Assembly: GCF_002161355.1 (NCBI RefSeq)
Contig: NZ_NFHL01000013.1
Location: forward strand, 1-40,014
DNA: 40,014 nt
Reading direction: 5' to 3'
DNA from: Lachnoclostridium sp. An76
GTDB taxonomy: Bacteria > Bacillota > Clostridia > Lachnospirales > Lachnospiraceae
Position numbers and translations under genes: made by a program. Of the stretch, positions 7,882 through 15,144 are shown one piece after another. Each line of letters begins with the position of its first letter. The first letter of the stretch is position 1. The notes beneath the pieces are model-generated. The model was not told the DNA's origin and made no database searches. It saw only the letters and a program-made list of their open reading frames with translations.

Positions 7882-7910
7882 ATAATATGTTGATTAAAGA
7901 AAAAAGTCAA
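7882..7910 (-). promoter_or_regulatory. SigA-type promoter of the gntR-ABC operon
   Basis: On the minus strand TTGACT (7910-7905) and TATTAT (7887-7882) are separated by exactly 17 bases. Both boxes are near consensus for the housekeeping sigma factor. Predicted transcription starts fall around 7875, within the palindromic operator. Confidence 0.8.
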
Positions 7911-7938
7911 GCGGAAGCGTCGATTTTGCGTGCTTTTG

Positions 7939-8844
7939 TTACTGTTCGCTGTCTTTTAAGATCTTTTCTTTGAGGTCAGGATCAAATATTCCCCTTCTGA
8001 GCATCTCTATCTCATATTTGTAGGGTGCGTAAGATTTCTTTGGATTTATCTGAGATGGGATATATGGTGTCTCCAGTATTTTCGGTACATTTTCGAAATC
8101 CGGGTGCCGTACGATATAATTGATCGCGTCAAAACCAATGTGTCCGAAACCGATGTTCTCATGACGGTCCTTGGCAGCACCTGGCGGATTCTTGCTGTCA
8201 TTGATATGGAAGACCGCGATCTGATCCTTTCCGATGATGCGGTCAAATCTTTCCATCACATCGTCAAAATGGTGGATGATATCGTATCCGCTGTCGCTTG
8301 TATGGCAGGTGTCAAAACATACCCTTAATTTCTCGCTGTGGGTGACCCCGTCATAGATCCTGGCAAGTTCCTCAAAGGAGCGCCCGATCTCCGAACCTTT
8401 TCCTGCCATGGTCTCAAGTGCGATGCAGCAGTCTGTATCCGCGCTGAGCACTTCGTTGAGCCCTTTGATGATCTGGGAAGTTCCGATCTCTGTGCCTTCC
8501 CCCACGTGCGCTCCGGGATGGAGGATCAGTGTGTGGCTGCGGCAGCTTACTGTGCGCTCGATCTCTTTTGCGAGAAACTCCACGGCCAGGGAAAAGGTCT
8601 CGGGCTTGACCGCGTTCCCCAGATTGATGATATAGGGCGCGTGGACAATGATCCCGCTGATCCCGTGGGCTTCCATATATTCCCATGCCGGGCCGATATT
8701 CAGCTCGCTGATGTCCTTCCTTCTTGTATTCTGGGGCGCCCCCGTATAGAACATAAACGTATCCGCCCCGTAGGATACCGCTTCCTTTGCGGAGCCGAGC
8801 AGCATGTCCTTCCCGCTCATGCCTACATGTGAACCTAAGATCAT
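7939..8844 (-). CDS. nfo: deoxyribonuclease IV (AP endonuclease, EndoIV)
   Basis: A 301-residue TIM-barrel endonuclease that cuts DNA at abasic sites in base excision repair. All nine expected metal ligands of the trinuclear zinc site are visible: H68, H109, E144, D178, H181, H213, D226, H228 and E258, within the motifs [56 protein letters not shown] and LETP. I place the start at ATG 8844 ([10 protein letters not shown]) because AAAGGAG precedes it at the right distance; the longer frame adds ten residues without a ribosome site. Length matches bacterial EndoIV. The gene is transcribed away from the large repeat element. Confidence 0.96.
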   Translation of the reverse strand: MILGSHVGMSGKDMLLGSAKEAVSYGADTFMFYTGAPQNTRRKDISELNIGPAWEYMEAHGISGIIVHAPYIINLGNAVKPETFSLAVEFLAKEIERTVSCRSHTLILHPGAHVGEGTEIGTSQIIKGLNEVLSADTDCCIALETMAGKGSEIGRSFEELARIYDGVTHSEKLRVCFDTCHTSDSGYDIIHHFDDVMERFDRIIGKDQIAVFHINDSKNPPGAAKDRHENIGFGHIGFDAINYIVRHPDFENVPKILETPYIPSQINPKKSYAPYKYEIEMLRRGIFDPDLKEKILKDSEQ

Positions 8845-8872
8845 GATAAAACTCCTTTGCAAAATAATACCC

Positions 8873-8900
8873 ATTATATCAGAGAAACCAATAAAAACAA
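8873..8900 (-). promoter_or_regulatory. predicted promoter of nfo
   Basis: On the minus strand TTGTTT (8900-8895), 16 bases, then TATAAT (8878-8873). It ends only about 5 bases from the edge of the repeat element at 8905, so the element lies just upstream of the promoter. Confidence 0.6.
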
Positions 8901-8904
8901 GAGA

Positions 8905-9861
8905 AAATCTGTATTTGTGGGGGAGCTGCTGTCAGAGTAAAACGTCCGAAAACAGTGAAGCGCGGTTATAGAAGACGTATTCAGCACGGGTGTGTGGGTG
9001 GCTTCGGCTCCGGGGCTCCGTGGCAGCAAAAACTAAGAAATCCGGGACTATGCTAAAGGCAGAAAGCAGCAGGGAGCAACTCGCCTTTGGCTCAGACAAG
9101 CCCCCTGCTGCTTTCAACGCATAGTTCCGGATTTCAAGTTTTTTCAAGCCCCTCCGCAGTCACCTCAGTCACCCACACACCCGTGCTGAAGGGTTTTCGA
9201 AAAGGCGCTTCGCTGTTTTCTGGTTTACTCAAGCCGGAAGTCCCCCGACAAATGCAGCATTTCAAAACGCGGCGAGAAGGGAACTTTCCCGACAAAAGAT
9301 AAAACTACTCTGGTCGGGAGAAACTTACAGCGAAGAGGATTTCCCAGCCAAAAGATAACCTTCCCCCAGCCGGCAGAATTCTATCACAAGAGAGGCACAG
9401 CTTGCTGGGCCAAATCGAACGGCTAATCCCCTCCCGGAAGTCCGCGGTCCCTTCCGATTAATAAATCTTCCTGTTTCGCCACAGAAGCTCCCCTTTCATC
9501 CAACTTTCGAAATCCTGCATTTGCCTGCGGGGACCTTCCGATCGGATGAACCCAGAAAACCGGCCCCTTTGATGCGCCTTTCGCGGCGGACGGGGATATG
9601 GCGGCGGTGACTTGGAGTAATCTGATGGAAAGACTTAAAGGGAGAAAGCGTGGCGTTAATTGTCCGGCGGATGCCTGAGGCGGAGCCGAATCTTCCGCCG
9701 GACAATTGCTTTTAGCCATGCTTTCTCCCTTTTACGTCTTTCCCGGATTACGGAACCGGAACCCAAGCCATATCCCCGTCCGCCGCGAAAACGTCCTGCA
9801 ACAAACCGACGGTTTTCGGACGTCATATTCACAAGGAAGGCGCCCCCACAAATACAGATTT
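8905..9861. repeat. large palindromic/structured non-coding element, copy 1
   Basis: A 957-bp non-coding element bounded by a perfect 19-bp inverted repeat (8905-8923 with 9843-9861). Inside are nested complementary arms: 8942-8953 with 9812-9823 (12 bp); 8953-8963 with about 9205-9215; 8982-9000 with 9170-9188 (19 bp perfect); 9037-9053 with 9119-9135 (17 bp, one G-T); 9062-9074 with 9103-9115 (13 bp perfect); about 9234-9265 with 9507-9540 (bulged); 9579-9602 with 9767-9790 (24 bp perfect); 9637-9654 with 9715-9732 (18 bp, one G-T); 9658-9671 with 9694-9707 (14 bp perfect). The right edge begins in the TAA stop of the XRE gene and the left edge abuts the nfo promoter. A second copy is at 39260. 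No credible protein is encoded. It is either a large structured RNA or a palindromic mobile element; the transcribed strand is unknown. Confidence 0.9.
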
Positions 9862-10240
9862 ACATCCCCAGTACTTTGCGGGTCAGTTTTCTCTCATCTT
9901 CCCCGGCACTGCGGTAATGGGTGACCAGTTCCAGTTCTTCTTCTGTCAGGTATACTGTATCTTCGCTGGCGATGATCCTGCTGGCAAAATAAGGACCGGT
10001 GGTCTCGTTTATGATCCCGGTTTTTGTGCAGGTCTGAGTCAGGAGCTGTTCTAACGTGACTTCATAGATATCCGCGATACGTATGAGCATGTCGATGTCA
10101 GGGATGCGTTTCCCTGTCTCATAATTAGAATAAGCCTGTCGGGAGATGTTGAGCTTCTCGCCGATCTGCGTCTGTGTGTAGTTGTGGTCTGTTCTGAGTC
10201 TGCGCAGATTTGCTGCGAGCTGGACATTGGACACCGGCAT
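9860..10240 (-). CDS. XRE-family HTH transcriptional regulator
   Basis: A 126-residue protein with an N-terminal Cro/CI-type HTH (residues about 7-62: LAANLRRLRTDHNYTQTQIG, then LNISRQAYSNYETGKRIPD) and a C-terminal region of no recognised fold. GGAGG sits only one base before the ATG at 10240, so GTG at 10234 (seven-base spacing) may be the true start. A TATAAT box lies on the minus strand about 50 bases upstream. The TAA stop at 9860-9862 overlaps the terminal repeat of the large element. No toxin partner or phage gene is adjacent, so it is probably a stand-alone regulator. Confidence 0.88.
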   Translation of the reverse strand: MPVSNVQLAANLRRLRTDHNYTQTQIGEKLNISRQAYSNYETGKRIPDIDMLIRIADIYEVTLEQLLTQTCTKTGIINETTGPYFASRIIASEDTVYLTEEELELVTHYRSAGEDERKLTRKVLGM

Positions 10241-10361
10241 ACCTCCATTTACAAGAATTGACCAAATGTTGTCGTGATTTTCATTATTATATCAATTTTT
10301 CCTGTAAACAAAGGTATATGCAACGCAATGAGGAATAAATAACAAAAGAAACAAAACGTTG

Positions 10362-10817
10362 CTAAAGTCCCATCTGGCTGAGCGTACTGTTGTGGTACAG
10401 AGGAGAATATGTTACATCCTCCCCGAGCCATTCCGGAGGACGGTATGCGTGCGCGGAATCTTCGTCCGGGAATTCGATCTCAGCTAATACAAGGGGCGCC
10501 AGATCTTTTTCAAAGATATCGAGCTCCAGGGTAAGCTGGCTGTCCAGAGGGATCATATAGCGCTTTTTTACAATGAGCCTTCCGTCCGCCTTTGGGATCA
10601 GGTGTTCATAGGCTTCTTTTGTGAGCGGAAGGTTATATTCTTCTCTTACCATAAGCCCTTTGGACTTATAAGTGAGAAAGTAATGTGTATCATCCCTGCG
10701 GATGCGCACTACGGGCGCGGTGCAGAGGTAACCCTGCTCGATGTGGCGGCAGGGATAGTCTTTCGGACAGAAAGGGAGTCTGTCCGGATCAACAAGAAAT
10801 TTGCGTTCGATTTCCAT
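10362..10817 (-). CDS. CYTH-domain protein (triphosphate tunnel metalloenzyme)
   Basis: A 151-residue protein covering one CYTH domain. It begins with the family motif ExExK (MEIERKFLV: E2, E4, K6) and has the alternating basic and acidic strands of the tunnel (VRIRRDDTHYFLTYKSKG, LIVKKRYMIPL, LTLELDIFE, VLAEIEFPDE). Members hydrolyse inorganic triphosphate or thiamine triphosphate, or act as class IV adenylate cyclases; short bacterial forms are usually tripolyphosphatases. A strong AGGAGG precedes the ATG. The substrate cannot be fixed from sequence. The VTC protein at 36.4 kb belongs to the same superfamily. Confidence 0.9.
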   Translation of the reverse strand: MEIERKFLVDPDRLPFCPKDYPCRHIEQGYLCTAPVVRIRRDDTHYFLTYKSKGLMVREEYNLPLTKEAYEHLIPKADGRLIVKKRYMIPLDSQLTLELDIFEKDLAPLVLAEIEFPDEDSAHAYRPPEWLGEDVTYSPLYHNSTLSQMGL

Positions 10818-11060
10818 AAGGTATCCTCCTGATCTTGAAAAGCATCTTGAAAAGCAGCTGGTGAGATCCTGTTATTATCGGGATCCTGTCAATAACTGTG
10901 TTCAGAGTGTATATATTATAGGACAAATTACAGTGCAATGCCACATACAATTTTCCGCCTCAGTGCCGGAGCACATTGCATTTGCACACCAGGTCTGATA
11001 AACTGGAAAAAGAGTGTATAGAAAAGAGTGTATGGACATGGAATGGCAGGAGGTAGAAAA

Positions 11061-11612
11061 ATGAGCAAAGTTTGTGTGTTTCTCGCTGATGGATTTGAAG
11101 AGATCGAAGGACTTACGGTCGTGGATATCCTGCGGCGCGCCGGCATCGAGACGGAGACAGTGTCTGTCATGGGCAGGAAGGAGATAACGGGAGCGCATGG
11201 GATCAAAGTAGAAGCAGACTCTGTTTTTGAGGAAGCTGGAGCGGAAAATGCGGATATGCTGGTGCTCCCGGGAGGGATGCCGGGGACACTGAACCTGAAG
11301 GCCTGCACAGGGCTTATTGAATTGCTGAGATCCTTTGACCGGGAGAAAAAATATATTGCCGCGATCTGCGCGGCTCCGAGTATCCTGGCCGAGCTCGGCA
11401 TGTTAAAAGGAAGAAAGGCCTGTTCCTATCCTTCGTTTGAAGGCAAGCTGGATGGGGCGGATGTGGTCAGGGAACCTGCGGTCACTGACGGACATATTAC
11501 TACCGGCCGCGGCATGGGGACTGCGATCCCCTTTGCGCTCAGGCTGACAGCGCTGCTGGCAGGAGAAGCGAAGGCAGAGGAGATAAAAGAGTCAGTCGTT
11601 TATGGAGGATAG
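11061..11612 (+). CDS. DJ-1/PfpI family protein
   Basis: A 183-residue DJ-1 superfamily protein. The nucleophile C103 sits in the elbow AAICAAPS, the conserved acidic residue is in GFEEIEG (residues 11-17), and VLPGGMPG (68-75) forms the oxyanion region. This is the DJ-1 branch (glyoxalase III/deglycase-like, YajL-like) rather than an amidotransferase. ATG 11061 is chosen as the start because AGGAGG precedes it with proper spacing; an 11-residue extension to 11028 lacks one. It probably handles reactive carbonyl or oxidative damage. The gene stands alone, upstream of tig. Confidence 0.92.
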   Translation: MSKVCVFLADGFEEIEGLTVVDILRRAGIETETVSVMGRKEITGAHGIKVEADSVFEEAGAENADMLVLPGGMPGTLNLKACTGLIELLRSFDREKKYIAAICAAPSILAELGMLKGRKACSYPSFEGKLDGADVVREPAVTDGHITTGRGMGTAIPFALRLTALLAGEAKAEEIKESVVYGG

Positions 11613-11675
11613 CAGGAGAAAACGCGATAAACGCGATAAACACAAAAAATACTGGAAATATGCGGATGCGTGTGC

Positions 11676-11681
11676 TATACT
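11676..11681 (+). promoter_or_regulatory. extended -10 element upstream of tig
   Basis: TGCTATACT (11673-11681) is an extended -10 box (TGn-TATACT), about 70 bases before the tig start codon. A convincing -35 is not visible, as is common with extended -10 promoters. Confidence 0.5.
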
Positions 11682-11750
11682 GTGTTAATGACTGCAAATG
11701 TCTTTTTCTCAGGAAAGAGATACTATTTTGCGCATTCAAGGAGGAAGAAA

Positions 11751-13040
11751 ATGAGTTTACAGGTAGAAAAATTAGAACATAATATGGCGAAGCTGACGAT
11801 CGAGGTGTCAGCAGAGGACGTGGAGAAGGCACTCCAGGCTGCATATCTGAAAGAGCGCAGCAGGATCAGCCTGCCGGGATTCCGCAAGGGCAAGGTGCCG
11901 CGCCAGATGATCGAGAAGATGTACGGACCGGAAGTGTTCTATGACGAGGCTGCAAATCATATGATATCAGAGGCATATGGAAAAGCCTATGAAGAGTGTG
12001 AGCTTGAGATCGTGTCCCAGCCGAAGGTTGCGATCACACAGCTTGAAAAGGGCAAACCGTTTATCTTTACAGCGGAAGTCGCAGTGAAGCCGGAAGTCAC
12101 ACTCGGTGAATATAAAGGCCTGAAAGTGGATAAAGTTTCCACAAGAGTGACACAGAAGGAAGTTGACGAGGAGATCGACAGAGAGCGCGAGCGCAATGCA
12201 AGGACGATCGAGGTCACAGACCGCCCGGTACAGGACAAGGATCAGGTTATCCTTGATTTCGAGGGCTTTGTAGACGGAGTCGCTTTCGAGGGCGGCAAGG
12301 GAGAGAACTATCCGCTTACTATCGGTTCCGGAGCGTTTATCCCGGGATTCGAGGAGCAGCTGATCGGCGCTGAGATCGGAAAAGAGACTGAGATCAACGT
12401 AACTTTCCCGGAGGAATACCAGGCGAAAGAGCTTGCCGGAAAAGAAGCTGTATTTAAGTGTACTGTTCATGAGATCAAGGCGAAGGAGATCCCGGAGCTG
12501 GATGATGAGTTCGTATCTGACGTTTCCGAGGAGAGCGAGACAGTAGACGCATATAAGGCTGAGGTAAAGGCAAAGATCAAAGAGCGCAAGGAGCGCGAGG
12601 GAAGACAGAAGAAGGAAGACCAGGCAGTGGAGCAGGCTGTGGCAAACGCGCAGATCGATATCCCGGATCCGATGATCGACCTTCAGACAAAGCAGATGGC
12701 AGACGACTTCGCGCGCCGCATCATGCAGCAGGGCATGAGCCTGGAGCAGTATTTCCAGTTCACAGGCCTGTCTGAGGAGAAGATGATGGAAGAGTTCCGT
12801 CCGCAGGCTGAGAAGCGTATCCGCACAAGACTCGTGCTGGAGGCAGTGGTTGCGGCAGAGAATATCGAAGTATCCGATGAGCGCCTGGATGAGGAATTAA
12901 AGAAGATGGCGGATTCCTACCAGATGGAAGTCGAGAAGCTCAAAGGCTTCATGGGTGAAAACGAGAAGAAGCAGATGAAAGAGGATATTGCGGTCCAGGA
13001 GGCAGTGACACTGATCGCGGACGCGGCAGTAGAAGGCTGA
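11751..13040 (+). CDS. tig: trigger factor
   Basis: A 429-residue ribosome-associated chaperone and peptidyl-prolyl isomerase. The N-terminal ribosome-docking signature GFRKGKVP is at residues 43-50, the FKBP-like isomerase domain at about 150-240 (with LDFEGFVDG and IPGFEEQLIGA), and the helical C-terminal cradle follows, rich in Lys and Glu. The start at 11751 is set by AGGAGG a few bases upstream. It is the first gene of the tig-clpP-clpX-lon-ysxC cluster, which links nascent-chain folding to proteolysis. Length is normal for the family. Confidence 0.97.
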   Translation: MSLQVEKLEHNMAKLTIEVSAEDVEKALQAAYLKERSRISLPGFRKGKVPRQMIEKMYGPEVFYDEAANHMISEAYGKAYEECELEIVSQPKVAITQLEKGKPFIFTAEVAVKPEVTLGEYKGLKVDKVSTRVTQKEVDEEIDRERERNARTIEVTDRPVQDKDQVILDFEGFVDGVAFEGGKGENYPLTIGSGAFIPGFEEQLIGAEIGKETEINVTFPEEYQAKELAGKEAVFKCTVHEIKAKEIPELDDEFVSDVSEESETVDAYKAEVKAKIKERKEREGRQKKEDQAVEQAVANAQIDIPDPMIDLQTKQMADDFARRIMQQGMSLEQYFQFTGLSEEKMMEEFRPQAEKRIRTRLVLEAVVAAENIEVSDERLDEELKKMADSYQMEVEKLKGFMGENEKKQMKEDIAVQEAVTLIADAAVEG

Positions 13041-13052
13041 TCCAGGTTCCAG

Positions 13053-13077
13053 AGAGGTGTGCCGCAGGCACACCTCT
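13053..13077 (+). terminator. hairpin between tig and clpP
   Basis: An 11-bp perfect stem (13053-13063 with 13067-13077) with loop GCA follows the tig stop by 13 bases. It lacks a clear T run, so it may be a transcript-end stabiliser or a weak terminator. Confidence 0.5.
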
Positions 13078-13172
13078 TGTCAGCATAGACCGCTCAAAAG
13101 GGGCCGGCTTACAGCGGCCCGCACAGAGATGGGACCAGACGGAGCATTTATTTACAGAAAGGGGTATAGAAA

Positions 13173-13754
13173 ATGAGTTTAGTACCTTATGTCATTGAAC
13201 AGACGAGCAGGGGGGAGCGCTCTTACGATATTTATTCAAGACTGTTAAAGGAGAGGATCATCTTTCTCGGGGAAGAGGTAAACGATGTATCCGCAAGCGT
13301 GGTCGTTGCCCAGCTTCTTTTCCTGGAGGCGGATGACCCGGACAAGGATATCCAGCTGTATATCAACAGCCCGGGAGGTTCTGTGACGGCTGGCCTTGCG
13401 ATCTACGATACGATGCAGTATATTAAATGCGATGTGTCAACAGTCTGCATCGGCATGGCGGCGAGCATGGGAGCGTTCCTGCTCTCCGGCGGCAAGAAGG
13501 GCAAGAGGTTTGCCCTGCCGAACGCAGAGATCATGATCCACCAGCCGTCAGGCGGGGCCCAGGGTCAGGCGACAGAGATCCAGATCGCGGCGGAGCATAT
13601 CCTCCGTACAAAACAGAAATTAAATGAGATCCTGGCGGCAAACACAGGGCAGGATCTTGAGACGATCAAGGCTGACACAGAGCGCGACAATTTTATGTCC
13701 GCGGAAGAGGCCAAAGCTTACGGTCTGATCGACGAAGTGATCGTGAAACACTAA
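13173..13754 (+). CDS. clpP: ATP-dependent Clp protease proteolytic subunit
   Basis: A 193-residue serine peptidase that forms the tetradecameric degradation chamber. The triad is S98 in [12 protein letters not shown]123 in MIHQPSGG and D172 in TERDNF. The N-terminal gating segment ([23 protein letters not shown]) is intact and no long propeptide is evident. The gene lies directly upstream of clpX with a 21-base gap, so the subunits are almost certainly co-transcribed. Length and motifs are standard. Confidence 0.98.
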   Translation: MSLVPYVIEQTSRGERSYDIYSRLLKERIIFLGEEVNDVSASVVVAQLLFLEADDPDKDIQLYINSPGGSVTAGLAIYDTMQYIKCDVSTVCIGMAASMGAFLLSGGKKGKRFALPNAEIMIHQPSGGAQGQATEIQIAAEHILRTKQKLNEILAANTGQDLETIKADTERDNFMSAEEAKAYGLIDEVIVKH

Positions 13755-13775
13755 TATTGTATGAGGTGACAGTTT

Positions 13776-15047
13776 ATGGCAGGGAAAATCACAGACGACA
13801 TCGTGAGATGCTCTTTCTGCAACAAGACACAGGCGCAGGTGAGAAAGCTGATCGCAGGGCCTAACGGCACATATATCTGCGACGAGTGTGTTGCGATCTG
13901 CTCAGAGATCATAGAAGAAGAGCTCGATTACAGTGAGAGAGAGGTATTTGACGACATCAATCTCCTGACTCCGGAGGAAATGAAGGAATTCCTGGATGAT
14001 TATGTGATCGGGCAGGATGAGGCGAAAAAAGTACTTTCAGTGGCAGTCTACAATCATTATAAAAGGATCATGGCAGAGCAGGACCTGGGCGTTGAGCTCC
14101 AGAAAAGCAATATCCTGATGCTCGGGCCGACCGGATGCGGGAAGACTCTTCTCGCCCAGACACTTGCGAAGGTCCTGAATGTCCCGTTCGCGATCGCGGA
14201 CGCGACTGCGCTGACAGAGGCAGGGTACGTAGGCGAGGATGTGGAGAATATCCTTCTCAAAGTCATCCAGGCTGCGGACGGGGATATCGAGCGCGCGGAG
14301 CACGGCATCATCTATATCGACGAGATCGACAAGATCACGAGAAAGTCTGAGAATCCGTCGATCACCCGCGATGTATCCGGAGAAGGCGTACAGCAGGCTC
14401 TCTTAAAGATCATCGAGGGCACGGTTGCATCTGTCCCGCCCCAGGGCGGCCGCAAGCATCCGCACCAGGAGCTGATCCAGATCGACACAACGAATATCCT
14501 GTTCATCTGCGGCGGGGCATTTGAGGGCATCGATAAGATCATCGAGACAAGGCTTGACAGAAAGTCGATCGGATTCAATGCTGAGATCGCCGAAAAACAT
14601 GAGTATGACATGGATGTGCTCCTTCACGAAGTGCTGCCCCAGGACCTGGTCAAATACGGGCTGATCCCGGAGCTGGTCGGAAGGCTTCCGGTGACGGTTT
14701 CACTGGATCTTCTGGACAAAGAAGCGCTGATCAGGATCCTGACAGAGCCGAAGAGCGCGATCGTGAAGCAGTACCAGAAGCTGCTTGAGCTGGACGGAGT
14801 GAAGCTGGAATTCGACAGGGACGCCCTGACCGAGATCGCGGAGACGACTCTGAAGAGAAAGACAGGGGCAAGAGGACTCCGCGCGATCATGGAGAAGATC
14901 ATGATGGATACCATGTATGAGGTCCCGTCAGACGAGACGATCAAAGAATGCCGGATCACAAAAGCGGCAGTGAACGGGACTGGGAAACCGCTGTATCTGC
15001 GCGACGGCGAAGAGCGGAGATCATTCCTGACATCAGAGAGTGCATAG
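13776..15047 (+). CDS. clpX: ATP-dependent Clp protease ATP-binding subunit ClpX
   Basis: A 423-residue AAA+ unfoldase. The N-terminal zinc-binding domain has C12, C15, C35 and C38. Walker A is GPTGCGKT (117-124), Walker B is IIYIDEID (178-185), and the ClpP-docking IGF loop is at 266-268. It recognises substrates, unfolds them and feeds them into ClpP. GAGGTGA precedes the ATG. A hairpin with a following T-rich stretch lies after the stop (15056-15103), before lon. Confidence 0.98.
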   Translation: MAGKITDDIVRCSFCNKTQAQVRKLIAGPNGTYICDECVAICSEIIEEELDYSEREVFDDINLLTPEEMKEFLDDYVIGQDEAKKVLSVAVYNHYKRIMAEQDLGVELQKSNILMLGPTGCGKTLLAQTLAKVLNVPFAIADATALTEAGYVGEDVENILLKVIQAADGDIERAEHGIIYIDEIDKITRKSENPSITRDVSGEGVQQALLKIIEGTVASVPPQGGRKHPHQELIQIDTTNILFICGGAFEGIDKIIETRLDRKSIGFNAEIAEKHEYDMDVLLHEVLPQDLVKYGLIPELVGRLPVTVSLDLLDKEALIRILTEPKSAIVKQYQKLLELDGVKLEFDRDALTEIAETTLKRKTGARGLRAIMEKIMMDTMYEVPSDETIKECRITKAAVNGTGKPLYLRDGEERRSFLTSESA

Positions 15048-15055
15048 AGAATGTG

Positions 15056-15103
15056 CAGGGCGGGTGCAATGGAGTTGCCATATGTGCCTGCCCTTTCTAT
15101 ATA
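15056..15103 (+). terminator. possible terminator between clpX and lon
   Basis: Arms GGGCGGGTGCA and TGTGCCTGCCC pair with G-T wobbles, and the second is followed by TTTCTAT. The long loop makes this a moderate-quality terminator that may be read through into lon. Confidence 0.4.
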
Positions 15104-15144
15104 TGAAATCAGTGGCGGAATTATAAAAACCAGGAGGAGAATGA

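Noticed and set aside
8932..9147. A 71-residue minus-strand reading frame (MKKLEIRNYALKAAGG start), with a 69-residue near-copy at 39294-39503
   Set aside because: It overlaps several arms of the nested stems, has no ribosome site, and its conservation is explained by the near-identity of the whole element there. Base changes do not favour codon third positions.
8905..9861. Group II intron or degenerate IS as explanation for the large element
   Set aside because: No GTGCG start, no domain V motif, no transposase remnant and no clear target duplication; pairing is nested throughout rather than only at the ends.
10842..10856. Tandem ATCTTGAAAAGC units in the 10818-11060 spacer as an operator
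   Set aside because: Only two units with no symmetry and no matching regulator; the spacer otherwise shows no gene and no convincing promoter pair.
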